Positions 10,187 to 23,245 of a stretch of DNA of 64,000 bases are shown here, piece by piece. Below the pieces are notes generated by a model. That model was not told the DNA's origin. It saw only the letters and a program-made list of their open reading frames with translations, and made no database searches. Origin of the DNA: Dermatemys mawii. Lineage: Eukaryota > Chordata > Testudines > Dermatemydidae. Within the stretch, counting starts at the first letter, position 1. Every line of letters starts with the position of its first letter. Position numbers and translations under genes: made by a program. Location of the stretch: the NCBI GenBank assembly GCA_007922305.1, contig ML677364.1:16080260-16144259 (forward strand), written 5' to 3'.

Positions 10187-11290
10187 GACAGCTGTCTCTA
10201 AAGTTCAATGGGATGACTTACATGCACAAAGTTACTCACTTGTGTAAGCATTTGCAGAGTTAGGGCCTAATTTAATACAACAAATGGCTGAAAAAAAACC
10301 CCAAAAGTATAGAACTGGGAAGGAATAAAAAGGGGAAGAGGAATGGAAAAATGAATGGCCTCATAGACTATCAATGTGCATAGTTTGATGGTTTTGAAAT
10401 ATTTAAAAGATGGGATTTATGCTTGTTTGTTTTGTTTTGTTTTTAATTACAGGACATAACCACACACATAAATGATCCTAAGTTCCAGTATCATCTTAGG
10501 TTTAATCAGTTTCCCATTTCCCATGGACATCGCTTAGAAGATAGTCTTGAGGAGAGATTTGAAAAAGGTCAGAATATTAACTGTATAGAATTCTGTGCTA
10601 AGCCATTTGGATTAAAACATGTACTTGCTACACATAAAACCATATTCGTATTAACGCATCATTAGTAAAAATTAAATAGGGCTACAACCATCCAGTTCAA
10701 ACTGGCAATGTTACAAAATTTACCTTTGCCATGGACTGGGCACAGAGGGTTTTGAGTAACCAAAGCATCATTTTTCCCTCTAAAATTTGAAGTAAGCTGA
10801 TAATAACCCATTAATTTTGATGACATTAGAAATGCCATTACTGATTATTGAAAAACAAGGGGGGGGGCATGGAAGAGTGCCAAGAACTACAACAGGACAG
10901 AAGTTGGTCCTAAACGTGTGTGTGTGTGTGTTTTAGGAATCTAGCTCAAGGTCTAGAAATTCTATATGAGAAGAATCAGTGGTTTTTATTACTGAATTCC
11001 TCATTTTTTTTCTTAAACAACTGGGATTCAGAAGTTACTTTAGTACTATCCAACTTCTAATATTAAAAATTCTGTCTCATAAAAAGTGGATCTAACAGGC
11101 ATCAAAGACTTGAATTCCACTGCGATTTAGATGGTAAAAAATGTAGAAGTGCAGATCTACACACCTTAATATTCTCAATAAGACTTTCCATCTAGCATCC
11201 TTTTATCCTTTAACTGGATATAACTTCCAATAAAGTTGACTTTAAAAAATAACAAACTTGTGCTGGACAAAGCATAACTATAACTATAAC
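10187..11290. other. No gene; short simple repeats
   Basis: Unique-looking AT-rich sequence with a run of Gs (about 10859-10866) and a short GT repeat (about 10916-10932). Confidence 0.5.

Positions 11291-11291
<1 letters not shown>

Positions 11292-11334
<43 letters not shown>
11292..11334. repeat. (TA)n microsatellite
   Basis: About 20 uninterrupted TA units. Length is likely polymorphic. Confidence 0.97.
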
Positions 11335-11336
<2 letters not shown>

Positions 11337-11700
11337 TACAGATGACATACTGATTAAATTATAATTCTTAAAGGCATATTATAGTGATGTTATTTTTTCC
11401 AGCATATGCATTAATGTTTTAGCATTTACTTATCTCTCACCTTCACGCAATTGTCTACCCTTGAGTTCATAGCCTGATGAAGGTATGTCACAGTCTCTTC
11501 AGCAGGGTGGTTGCTCATAGAATGCTGTGTATTGAGCTCATGGCATGCACTGTCAACCAACACCTTAAACCAGCAGCTAGTCAGTAGAGATCCTGGGACA
11601 CTAGTGTTATGTGCTTACCACAGAAGCTCTGCATAAACGCCCTGATCTAAAGCCCCTGGAAGTTAATGGAAATACTTTCATTATCTTCAGTGTGTTTTGG
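11335..11700. other. No gene or recognisable repeat
   Basis: Nothing recognised between the TA microsatellite and the unclassified reading frame downstream. Confidence 0.45.
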
Positions 11701-11816
11701 ACAAAGCCCTAAAAGCAGCCATTCTACACCAGCTTTTGTTTTAAAGAGGGGTGGGGGGGCATCTGTGCTGTCTTCCCTGCCAGGCAAGTCTGCTGGGTGG
11801 TCCTGGTGTATGTGTT

Positions 11817-12128
11817 TCAGCAGAGGAATGAGTTCATGGTGAATCTGATTTTTTTCCAGAGGCCAGCTGGCACTCTGGCATACATTTGAATCATCATGTC
11901 CTTTAAGGAGGTAGCGAAGTCCAGGGGTACAGCAGCCCTGTTTCCCATGATAGGAGACAACACACTTTCCTCTGTTCTCTTGAACAGCTCTAATGCATAG
12001 ATCAATGATTCCCCTGCTGCCATAGGTGCAGGGTATTTTTGGAAGATGATTGTGACTTCTGCTAGAATGAGCCTTAGCTGGGGTCTGCCAGGTTTGCTGA
12101 ACCTGTGGAAAAGGGATAGGGCATTCAT
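11817..12128 (-). other. Unrecognised protein-like reading frame, about 103 aa, probable element remnant
   Basis: The minus frame contains a well-mixed hydrophobic/charged segment (for example ALELFKRTEESVLSP, then AAVPLDFATSLKDMMIQ) that looks more protein-like than neighbouring chance frames. I do not recognise the family. A longer overlapping minus frame (11647-12402, 251 aa) is the longest in the window, but its first roughly 45 residues are antisense to a CR1 fragment and it runs across the LTR edge at 12395, so it cannot be an original gene. Relic of an unclassified mobile element or of a host exon are both possible. Confidence 0.3.
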
Positions 12129-12277
12129 GCATGTGTCTGTAACAGTGCAATTCAGTACCTCCTAGTCCCCTCTCCCTTCTCTTGATTGCTCTATCCTCCT
12201 CTATGAGTGTGAGATCACATGTTCCTCCAGTGTTTGGAAGCATTTTTAAACTTACCATGTGTACAATGTATTGCCTA

Positions 12278-12394
12278 TTTGTGCAGAGAATAGCTACTAG
12301 GATGATCAGGGGAATGGAAGACCTAACGTATGAGAGGACACTGGCAGAGCTTGGCTTGTTTAATCTATCAAAAAGAAGTCTGAGAGGAGGTATA
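12278..12394 (+). mobile_element. CR1 LINE fragment, part 1 (split by LTR)
   Basis: The plus strand encodes a CR1 ORF2 C-terminal segment: ATRMIRGMEDLTYERTLAEL, followed by LGLFNLSKRSLRGG. It stops abruptly at the LTR start and resumes at 13566 in the same element at the matching position. Confidence 0.9.
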
Positions 12395-13565
12395 TGTGAC
12401 ATTGTACCTCATAAGGCTTCATGGAAATATCCTTATGAATGTATATGTGACATAACTGGAATATGTTTTATGTTACATATGCCATGTAACATTTCTCTGT
12501 GAAGGTTATGATCTATTGAATCTATTCCTTCTATTTGTATGCACGCATCATTTATTTATTTGAAGTTATGAATATTGGCTGTCACTTGCTTGATTTTAAG
12601 CAGGCTTAGTAAAGCATTTGGTCAGCTTCTTGAGAAAGAAATGTGCCAGTTAAGTGCCCAGTCAAGAAATACTTAATGGACAATAGATCTTGGAAGGCTC
12701 CAATCCACATAAGAAGTCTACTTGAGCATGTTCAAGGCATCATGTGAACCATGACTGCTACCTGTAAGTTCTAAGTCATGCATGCAGATGTGACTTCCCT
12801 ATGTGACTCCAAAACTCCATTCTATAGCTGGGGGGGGGGAGAGGGGGGAAGAGGCTAGGAAGGTATGTCCACCCACAAGAGAAAGTCTATTTAAACCCCT
12901 GGAAAACCCCTCTATTTTGTTACCTGAAAGAGACTAGAACAAAGGACAGTAGCCACAGAGGTGGGAGTGATTGCTGGACCCAGACTGAAGAAGGCTAGTC
13001 TGTAAAAAAAGCTTACTTGAACATCTCTGAGGGTGAGATTTCATCTGTAATCATTTTCTTACTGTATTAGGCATAGACTTGCATGTTTTATTTTATTTTT
13101 GTTTGGTAATTTACTTTGTTCTGTTTGTTATCACTTGGAATCACTTAAATCCTACTTTTGTATTTAATAAAATCACTCTTTACTTATTAGTTAACCCAGT
13201 GTATGTATTAATACCTGGACGGGGGGGAACAAAGAGCTGTGAATATCTATCAGTGTTATAGAGCGCGAACAATTTATGAGTTTACCCTGTATAAATTTTA
13301 TACAGGGTAAAATGGATTTAAACCCATTGGGAGTTGGACATGTAAGTATTAGAGACAGAAACACTTCTTAAGTTGCTTTCAGTTAAGCCTGCAGCTGTTA
13401 GGGGACACGGTTCAGACCTGGGTCTGTGTTTGTAGCCGGCAAGCGGGTCTAGCGCAACCAGGCATAGCACTGAAGTCCCAAGCTGCCAGGGAAAACAGAC
13501 TTAGAAGGAGTCTCAGCACATCAGTGCGCATCCCCAAGGGGGTTTCTGTGATCCAACCCATCACA
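12395..13565 (+). mobile_element. Solo LTR, 1,171 bp, inserted in CR1
   Basis: It begins TGTGACATTG and ends CCAACCCATCACA, the TG...CA ends expected of LTRs. Flanks are GTATA (12390-12394) and GTATG (13566-13570), a 5-bp target duplication with one change. The interrupted CR1 reads continuously if the LTR and one copy are removed. A TATA-like TATTTAAAC lies near 12888 and AATAAA near 13165, which gives plus orientation. No internal retroviral or gag-pol sequence remains, so it is the product of LTR-LTR recombination. The parent could be an endogenous retrovirus or another LTR element; a 5-bp duplication does not separate these. Confidence 0.88.
13281..13311. repeat. 31-bp perfect palindrome inside the LTR
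   Basis: TTTACCCTGTATAAA (13281-13295) is followed by one T and then its exact complement to 13311. It lies downstream of the presumed polyadenylation signal. Confidence 0.95.
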
Positions 13566-13870
13566 GTATGATTTCTCTTTATACGTACATTGGGAGGGGC
13601 TAAATACCAGGGAGAGTGAAGAGCTATTTAAACTAAAGGACAATGTTGGCAAAAGAACAAGTGGGTATAAACTGGCTATGAACAAATTCAAACTGGAAAT
13701 TAGAAGGTTTCTAACCAGCAGAGGGGTGTGGTTCTGAAACAGCCTGCGAATAGGAGCTGTGGAGGCAAGCAATTTAAATAATTTAAAGAGAGAGATAGAG
13801 AAATTTATGAGTGTGATTTCATGATGGGATTTCTTGAGGGTTGGGCACAGGGCTAAACAACCCTAGAGCT
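13566..13870 (+). mobile_element. CR1 LINE fragment, part 2 (split by LTR)
   Basis: The text resumes at GTATGATTTCTC, continues with AAATACCAGGGAGAG and TAGAAGGTTTCTAACCAGCAGAGG, and ends near the CR1 3' UTR motif GATGGGATT. Plus sense, diverged, not coding. Confidence 0.85.
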
Positions 13871-14289
13871 CACATCATGTTTATGTTTATGCTCCTCAAA
13901 GCTCATGCTTCAGGCTTCCAGATGAGCACTGCAGGGATCAGGATGGAATTTTCCCCACTCATCAGAGTATTCTGGGGTTTTTTCTTGTTCTTTTTTTAAT
14001 CTCCTTTCTCTGAAGCATCAGGAATGGCCACAGGTGGAGATGGGACAGGGCTCTGAGGTGGCATGGAGCACCTCTGCTCTGTGTGTGTGTGTGTCTGCGT
14101 GCGCGCAGGTCATTTGCCAGGATTATTTGGCTCTCTCTCATTTAATCATTTCCCTTCCATTACTGGGACCCCAGGCACTGGTGCACCCTGGTCTATCTAT
14201 TCTCTGTCACATTTAATACTCTAATTTCCTGTGGGCTGTAATACTTTGGTCTCATTTTGGTTGATGGGTTTTGTGTGCTGTTGCTGGGT

Positions 14290-14370
14290 GGTGTTGGTAG
14301 ACTGTGATATATAGGTCAGATTGGTGGTCCCTTTTGACCTTAAACTCTGAATTCTGCTGTGTGCTGTGCA
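14290..14370 (+). mobile_element. CR1 LINE 3' tail, diverged
   Basis: TGTGATATATAGGTCAGATTGG...GGTCCCTTTTGACCTTAAACTCTGAATTC resembles the terminal CR1 UTR, seen in the opposite orientation at 22.2 kb. Confidence 0.7.
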
Positions 14371-14379
14371 GATCTTCAC

Positions 14380-17300
14380 AGTCAAGCAGAAAGGTGATTT
14401 TTGAGAGATGTGGGTGTCTTCTTAGTCTGTGTCGTTACAATTTCATGTTTGAAGATAGAACTTTTTAGAAGGTTCTGTACACGTCCTTGTGCTTTCACCA
14501 TAAGAAGGTTCTTAGACCTCCTCAGTGGGTCTACAGTTCTGAGGGTGAAGGCTATTTGTGCATGCCAGCTTCGAGGCTGCAGTTATGAGTCTTGTGGGCT
14601 GCCTTAAACAGACCCTCACAGGTATATACTCCTACTTTCCATTGGAATCAGGCCCTATCTATTGTTGTGCATCTGGCCAATGGAACCTCATCTATTTTCC
14701 CTTTGAGCACTGCTTTGTAAGGCACTTTTCTCTCCCCATTCATTCCATGGCAGCCTATACAGCTACCTCAGGCTTGGAGCATCTCATTGTTATTCCTGTT
14801 ATTTTTTAGCAGCCTAGCAATTAAGCACTGTGATGCTCAGAGTTACAATGCCCAAATCTTTTTGAGCCTCTGGCCCTTAACACTTATCTGTGCCTCTTGA
14901 AATCTCCCTCTTAATGATCAGAGAAAGCAGAAAGCCTCAGATGTGGACCTTTAGGTGGCTCCTGAGGATTCAGCATTAGAAACAATATTATAAACAGACT
15001 CGGGTATTTTTACAGCTTGAAACTGCAATGAATTGGTAACTTTTCTGGCTTTCCTCAAGAGTTTCTGCCTATTTTTGCAGTAACGGTTGTGTAAGGGTAG
15101 TTCTGCAATAATTACATGAGAGTTTATGGTAGTTTGATTTAGCTGTATTATATTGTAATTTCAAAACGTAATATCTTCCCTTTCTTCCTGTATATCTCAA
15201 GAGACGTGTTCTCTTTCTATCGGTTTTATTTACAAATTGACCTGAACGGGTGAGGGCAGAGGTTGAGCTATGTTTGTTTTTTTTAATTACTACAGCTTGT
15301 CCTACAAGAAGTTTGTTTTTGTTTCCCTATAACCTGTACAAATTCAACTTCCCTCAGGTGCTGAATCTGAACCTGTTTCTCAAAGGGGCATGGGCCCACA
15401 TGGTTATACTAGGGAAATGAAAGAGGGCCATTAAGCACAGCAGAACCTTGATGTTACCGTTCCCTTAAGAGAGACAGAGGGTTAATTTTGATATGCCATA
15501 AATGCATTTTAAACCCAAAGAAATTCTTAGCTTCATGGGGTACTTCAACAGCATATTTATATGTCCTAGATTAATTTTGATTTAATTGCTCAGAATTCAT
15601 TTTTCTTTCTTCTTGGGCCCCACACTAATTTCAGACCCATTACGGCTGTCTCGCTGTGGCATGGCCGTAGTAAAAAAGACACTAAGTAGAATTACATAAT
15701 GTTGCTTGATTACAACACCTTTTCCCCTCTTTCCAGATATCTTGTGAGGGAAGTGCAGTGGAATTTATCATCAGACTCATTTCTGATACATGACATTACT
15801 GGTATTTTTAATTAGTCATCTGGATATTTTGATGTCTCACCTCACTGTTGTATTAAAAGTCAATAAAATATCATTTTAAACAAATCTGCTTGTCTGATAT
15901 CCAAGTAACACACAGTCAGAAACAATGATCTGATCTGCAAAGGTGTTTGCTAAGTTGTTCCCTGTCCCTCCAAATTCTTATTGCTGAGTAGTTCAAGGAT
16001 ACAGAAACAGTCTGAAAAAAAACAACCAAGAATGAAAAAACAAGGAATGAAAAAGCTTACAGGATACAGTCCAATACAACACATGCTGAAGCCTTCCTTT
16101 GAGCAAGAAACACCTACTTTTCTGGATATCTTTCAAAAGACAGGTGCCACAATCTCGTCTAGTCAAAGCTGAAGTTTCAAAGCAGGAGAATTTAATTCTC
16201 CTACTATAGGAATATATTCTTTCTTCTAGAAAGGGATAAAAAGAAAGTAGAGTGTGTCAGAATGCTAAAAGCAGCCATCAAGGAATAAATGGAGCAGTGC
16301 CTACATAGAATCCTGCCGCTATCAGTGGAATGTTTAGCTTCCCACCTGTAAGAATTACAAATACAGCATAATATTTTTTTCCCTATTGCTCTTACTAGAG
16401 TCTCTTTTGCCTCACTCTTTTTTAGTAACAGATCTTATTGTACAACTTTATTCCTTAAAAAAAGAATCTGTTTTGAAGGCTTAACTGTGTAATAAAATTA
16501 ATTCCCACTTGCTCAATTTCCAAACAAAAATGATTGATTCTAGAAGCACTATGGTTTGCTTTTATAATGGTTTTGTTATTTAAAAATTAAATAACTTTCT
16601 AATTAATTGCCTTGTTTATCTTGGGAGATTTCTATCAACATGGCAAACTTTTGACTAGCCGTCTAAAGTTATCACAGATGTTGAAACACACTGACACAGT
16701 AATTCACTGCTGAAGACAACCTGAAAAATTACACAAATCTTTTTTTTTTTAATTAGAAGTTGCAGTGAGGTTTCTCCTGCTAGTAAACTAATGGTTTTTC
16801 TCAAAGAAAGAATTATGCATCACTGTCTAAAGTTTAACAGCTGTAGAGGATTTCTGTTTTTGAGATTCAGTGTACAGTATACTTAACTTTGGCTGAGACT
16901 AGAAGAGAACATCCTCAGCAGAAGAAAACTATAAAAACTTCACATTTGATTTGTCCTAAAATTTAAAAAGGTGCAAGGCATGATGAAAATAGTTATTGGT
17001 CCTTAGTTTAACCAAAAACACCAGAACAAGATTTGCTGTAAACTACAGCACCTTTGGCAAAGGTCCAAAGAAAGGTCACTCACCCAAGGAAGACTCAGTG
17101 ATCTAGAGAAGGGTTTCCCTCTGGAGTTGAATGAAATTCCTTGATTGACTTCTGCAAGGATTTACAGTCACTGGAGACTGAGGCTCTGCCCTATTAAAGA
17201 CTGAAGGGAACTTTGGAACAGTACTGTTCTGAAAATTAAAGGCCAAATCCTCTCAGACATGAGCAACAATAATTTTTGAGGTTACTTTGCTTACCCATCA

Positions 17301-20300
17301 TAGAAGATGAAGGGAATCAGTCATCAGATGAAGAAGTTCAGTTACCTGAACCAGAGACAGTGGAAAAGCCTGAAGTCTAGAGTAAAGATAAAGATTTCCA
17401 AAAGTCCCAACTCTTATCTTAAGAGTTGTATGAAAACAAAAATGCCAAGAGATTTTCGGTTTGGTCAGGTCAATCTTCACTGCTGAGCTGCATATCAAGA
17501 ATGAACATCAAAATCAGTGTAGACATATCCAGATTGTTAGACTTTTAATGTCAATAATGTGTAAAAAAAAAAAGAGCAACTATATTTTCGTCCAACTTCC
17601 CCTTCACTCCCCACAGAATGCAAAGTGCATTTTTGGAGGATGATCCTTACTCCTGGGAACTGTCCAAGTTTCAGAATAATAAAATGTGACAATATTAGAA
17701 AGTAATGTGTGCGTTAATGAACAATGATCCATTGAGTCATGGATTTTTAGAGCAGGTGCCTGTCTGAAAGCCAAGTGTGAGCATTACTTCCAGTGGTGCT
17801 ATGTCTAGCTTTGCTGCATTGTTCGGGTGTCTGTTGTGAACAGTCATTTTATGGGGCTTTCCTTTTAATTGTTCCCATCCAAGGAATGCATGTTCAACTT
17901 GATATTTCTCCCTAAGAGACAAATATCCCCTCCCTCTTTTGCAACAGAATTCAGTGCTGGTGAAAGTGCTTTATTTATATCCTTGAAATCCCCTCTTTAG
18001 CCACAGAAGAATTATGGATGGACCAGAAGAACTACAAGATTCCCCCCATATCGTCACAACAATATGCCTCCACCCTTGCAGCATGTGACCATCTCTAGAG
18101 AATTAAAGAGTAATCCAGTGACCATGCCCAGTCAGTGCTTGGCCTTTCTGAGAGACTGAAAACAAAAGGTACCAACTGGCGATGGTGGTGGCTTGTTAGC
18201 AAGAGGAGGACAATTTATTTATTTCACTTAAGTCACGCTAAACAGCTAAATAGTTCAAAACTTTATCCCTACCCATCTGGGTTGGTGACTAAAGTCCAAA
18301 TCTAATGCAGAAGCCTGGGTTACTTGTCAGTGCAAAGCAAGGAACACAGAGTAGAGAAATCCCTCATCAGGCTACAGAGCCCCTCTACAGAAGTTCTTGG
18401 AGCCCTCAAACGCATCTTCTTTGCAGGAAGGGAGGACAGTAGAACATACGTAGGAGTGGATGCTCTAGCACTTACCTATCCTTTCCACAGGCCACTCTGG
18501 CTCTACCCATTGTATTTTGGTCCCTGTGGAACTGGCTCCGCACTGCTTAGTGTTACACAACCTTTGCATGACGGAAACTTGCTTCTCCTTTTGAAGCAGA
18601 ACTGCATCAGGTTATTTGTCAGGGGAGTTTCTGCTACCACAAAGCCAGGAACAGTATTTGCCCCATAGAGATGCTAGTCTGTCTGTTAGAGCTGTCTGGA
18701 AATTTGCTGTTTTATTTCAGAGGTTCATACAAACATTTTATATGTTAATCCTCATAACTGAGAGTTACAGTTTGAGTTTTGGGTTCAGCACAATGAGATT
18801 CTCAAAGGAAAATTTAGTTGACACCCTTGTGTTTCATCTCCTATCAAAAACCATGCAGTACCACAAACTGTCTGACTCCTATGCAGAAATATAAATGGCT
18901 CTTTCCAACAAGACATGAAACCAGGTGAGATTCATATGGTTTGTGCTTTTGTTTTGCACTTTTACAGAACTCTTCTCTGTATCTCATTACCAGTCCCCTG
19001 AGACATCCAGTTCCTAGCCCTTAAATGGAGATTGTGATAAATCATGTACCTCAAGGAAAGTAGATAAATGTTGTAGGAGATGAGCTTTCATAAACAATTT
19101 ACATATGTTCATCTCTCAGAAGGAAGCAGTAAGGAAATAATTTTCAGCAATGTGGGGGTGCTTCCTTGAATATACTCTATAAGCATTTTAAACAGAGAAA
19201 GACTATCCCATGTTAAAATGGACCAAAACATCTGCTGAGTTTGTTATGGCTCTTGCTATAAGCATGTGCTTTCTCTTCCAGTGTATTCATCTGGTGCTAA
19301 TGTTGCTTTCACAACTTCAAGGCCAGAATTTCAAGAATTTCACTGGAAAGGGTACATTTTATATGGAATGGATATTCCTTCAGATTGCAGAGACAAAGTG
19401 CCTAAAAACCCATTGCTATACTCCTGGCACAAACACAGTTAAAATGAGTCACAAAAAAATCTGACCACATGTTTTGCAAATAGGATTCCATCTGCACATA
19501 AAGTTGTTCTGTGGGAAAGCAATAGGGAAAACATACTGTGATCCAGCCAATTAACCTGCTATTTGAACAATTTATACAGGAAGGATGCCTCGCAAATGTC
19601 CTGTGGTAGCCCAGAGTGGAAAAGTGTTTAACATTTTCTAAAATTCCCTATATTATGCAGCCTTAAAAGTCTCCGGTTCTCACATAGATGGACAGAATAA
19701 TATTGAGTTCCTGTAAAAGTTATAAGACCTGTTAGGAGGAGTGACATTACAGGATTCCAGAAATGACCCTCTCCCTAAACTATCATCCTTTCCTAGAGTG
19801 CGTCTCCAAGTCTGTCTCCTGATAAGATGAATGCCCATCCAATTCAGGTGCACATACAATATCGTGTGACCAGCTGCCACTAAGTATCAAGGCTTGAATT
19901 TTAAATGCTGCTCTGGGTTAGGTCAATGAAACTTTGGCCATTTATATCTGCTGTATTTAAATCTCACAGCACACTGTCTTAAGCACTAATGAGCATTTGA
20001 AAGGATTAGGTCTGTTTCCACCCCTCCCAGTTATTGTTGTAGGCTACCTGTAGACTTGGGCAGACATTGCTGCATTGGTTATACTCATATATTCAAGGTT
20101 TAGCTTTGCAAACATAATGACCAGAGACTCAGGGTCTGATTCTCTGCTGACTTTTACCTGATACAGTTATTTGCACCTGTGCAAAGTAGGTATAAAATGC
20201 TAAGAAACCAGAAAGCCTGTGTTTTATACCCACTCTGTACTCACCTTGCATATGTATGAACTACTACACAATATGAAAAGCAGCACAAAATTTTATATTT

Positions 20301-22200
20301 TTAAATGAATGGTTAATTTCTGGAGCAGAACATGACAGTCCCATGAAAAATTACGGGTTCACTAAGCCATTACAAATTGCCCCTCTCACTGTGTATATTT
20401 TAAATGGCTGATACAGCACAATATATTGACTGCTAAGGGTTGTTCACGAGTGATTTCTTCAAGGGACCAAATGTATTTCCTCTGTTCTATTTGCAAGCCT
20501 TGCTCTCCCACAGATAATTTTTGACTCTGGGGTTTCACTATCTGCAGAGCCATCAGGATGGAGAAAGCAGCAACTGATATTTATAGAATCCACAGAGAGC
20601 AGAATTTGAGTTTTCGCCTTTCTGACTTGCAGCGCCGATCATCATTGCACCCATTCGTTATGTAAATATTTTGATTTATTATTTCATACTGCCAAATCAG
20701 CAACACTGGACCCAAGCATAAGGGTTTTTTTTATCATTGCAGCCTGTCATCTGTTTCAAGGTAATGCAGACCTTCATTTTGAAGAGTATTTGTATGAGCA
20801 ACTGTACTTCCATTCAAACTTTGTGATTGCACAAATACATGATTGAACAAAATAAAGCTATAGCTTACCCAAAATGCATTCTGATCTGTTGTTATTGTTT
20901 GAAGACTATATTTATCAGCTTGATGGGGTTAGGAGAGTGCACGTAATAAACCAATGTGCTTAGTCTTTGACAGCCTCAGGTAAACTGAAGCTTCAGTATG
21001 GCTTAGCACAAAGATTATAAATTCTCCATGTAGCAGAGGTCAAAACTAATTCAAAACAAATAGTTTTTTCAAACTATTTTTCTAGCAAAAAAATTCACAA
21101 TGATCAAAAGATGTTGTAGGTATCCAGACAAGGAAAATGCACAATGATATTTCATATCCCAGAGTGATTTTAAAAACATACTCTCTATCCACCACCAGAA
21201 TACCTTCTGAAATGCATCAGGTGCTTGCCAGCTCACAGCAACAGTATGCCACTGTTTACAAAAAAGAAGTGAAGAACTCTGTCATATCTAACTGAAACTT
21301 CAAGTGGAATTCAGATTGGTAGACTGTAATTACTTTAGTTAAAATTTGGACGGGATACCAGGGCAAATACATTTTAAAAAGCCAACTAAATTAAAAATGC
21401 CCTGGGAAATTTAAACCACTGCAAATGATTAGGGTGTGACTTTTACATTTTGTCCAAGAAACATCTTCATAAGTCATTAGACCTATGTTGAAACACTAAT
21501 GCATTGGTGATACAGTTATATCCAGAACACTGTCAGTTGAATTGCTTTGCCCTTTCCTGTAGCGCCTGGGTACTCCTTAGAGGTTAGTTTGGGATATCAT
21601 ATGGGATCAGTACAAGATAGCGTAACTTCAGACACTGTACAGGAAAGTAGGATATTACTGTACATATTTTATGTAATGCTAACCATTGTCTGATGGGATT
21701 TTTATAGATTGCATATTGTGTTTTTTTATGTAGTTGAACTGTTCTTTCTATGTTTCTTTGCTCATTTATGTGTCAAAGATTGACTTTCCTGTCACACTAT
21801 GTACAATAGGCTGGAAAAAATGGAGGGTTTTTCTCTGCTACTTCATCCCTAGATTTTTTGTAATTTCACCCTCACATTGTCTTTAGCAATTGCAACAGAG
21901 GATGTTACTCTGTCATGGAATTAGCAAGGACACTGATCTGTTGGGGATATCTGCCTGCCAACTATCACAGTATCATAGAGTCATGCTACACGTATCATAA
22001 CTCCAATATGTTTGGATATCAGCAGAAATTCCATCTCTTTCAGTGCTCAGTGGAGATGGTGGTACTCCAATCCTGATGAGAAACTAGTCATTGTGATCCT
22101 TGACATCCACACTGGATTAATGCAACTCACTATCTGGGGCTAAAGGCGAGGGTCACAGAGCTTGTGCAATGAGCAGAAGCCTGCCTTTTGAAAAGGAAAG
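14380..22200. other. 7.8 kb repeat-poor, AT-rich stretch without a recognised gene
   Basis: This is the longest interval in the window where I recognise no transposon. Only short open frames occur, overlapping between strands and lacking domains. Simple features include a poly-T run near 16740-16750. Such a stretch can hold conserved non-coding elements, for example around 15580-15900 and 20560-20900, but conservation cannot be judged from one sequence. Confidence 0.5.
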
Positions 22201-22205
22201 ATCAG

Positions 22206-22935
22206 TGACTCATAGACTTTATGGTCAGAAGGGACCATCATGATCATCTAGTCTGACCTCCTGAACAGTGCTGGCTACAGAACCTCACCCATCCACTCCT
22301 GCAATAGTCTCCTAACCTCTGGCTGAGTTACTGAAGTCCTCAAATTATAATTTAAAGGCTTCAAGTTACAGAGAATCCACCATTTACACTAGTTTGAACG
22401 TGCAAATAACCCATGCTCCATCCTGCAGAGGAAAGCGAAAAACTCCCAGGGTCTTTTACAATCTGACCCAGGGAAAATTCCTTCCCAACCCAAACTATGG
22501 CCATCGGTTAGACCCTGAGCATGTGGGTAAGACCCACCAGCCAGACACCTTGGAAAGAATTCTCCATAGTAACTCAGAGCTTTCCCCATCTAGTGTCCCA
22601 TCAACACCACTGGAGATATTTACTGCCAGCAGTTGCCAGTGGGCTACATACCATTGTAGGCAGTATTATCATACCATCCCCTCCATAAATTTATCAAGCT
22701 CAGTTTAGAAGCCAGTTAGGTTTCCACACCCCGACCCCCACAGTGCTCCATCTCACTCGGCTTCCCTTGGAAGGCTGTTCCAAAACTTCACTCCTCTAAT
22801 ACTTAAAAACCTTTGTCTAAATTTCAAGTATTTTACATGATTAATTTCCTACCTGAATCTTGATCAAATTCAAGATTTCATTCCTAATGAGTCTAGCTAG
22901 GACATGTAATAGTCTGCCTGTCTATCCATAACTGA
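22206..22935 (-). mobile_element. CR1 LINE 3' region with long 3' UTR
   Basis: Reading the plus text from 22206 gives ACTCATAGACTTTATGGTCAG and ATCATCTAGTCTGACCTCCTG, the complement of a turtle-type CR1 3' end. It continues through TATCATACCATCCCCTCCATA and GGAAGGCTGTTCCAAAACTTC into the start of the ORF2 end. Element sense is minus and it is 5'-truncated near 22935. This is a different CR1 subfamily from the copies at 1 kb, 50.6 kb and 60.3 kb. Confidence 0.88.
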
Positions 22936-22945
22936 AGTTGAAGTA

Positions 22946-23245
22946 CAGTAGACTCTCGATTATCCAGGACTGGGTTAACCAGGTTGTGGATTAACCAGGA
23001 TATCAAAAAAAAATATGCATAACTCACAGGACCGGCTCTGGCTTTGTTGCCGCCTCAAGCACACAAAAACCCCAAACCACCGGGGCACAGGGCAGCCAGT
23101 AAACCAACACCCCCTCTCCCTGGCACAGGGTGGCTGGTGAACCAACACCCTTCCCCCCACATATTTCCTATGCATGGTGATTATCCAGGATTTTATTATC
23201 TTATTAATTTTTTCCCTATCGTCCTGTATAATCGAGAGTCTACTG
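22946..23245. mobile_element. Tigger/pogo-like MITE, 300 bp, TA target duplication
   Basis: The left end CAGTAGACTCTCGATTATCC is mirrored by the right end, whose complement is CAGTAGACTCTCGATTATAC. A TA dinucleotide flanks each side (22944-22945 and 23246-23247). TA duplications and CAGT-type ends fit the Tc1/mariner superfamily, pogo/Tigger branch. The interior encodes no transposase. Confidence 0.9.

Noticed and set aside
11647..12402. Longest open frame in the window (251 aa, minus) as a gene
   Set aside because: Its start is in the LTR edge and its N-terminal 45 residues are antisense to a plus-sense CR1 fragment; it spans unrelated sequences.
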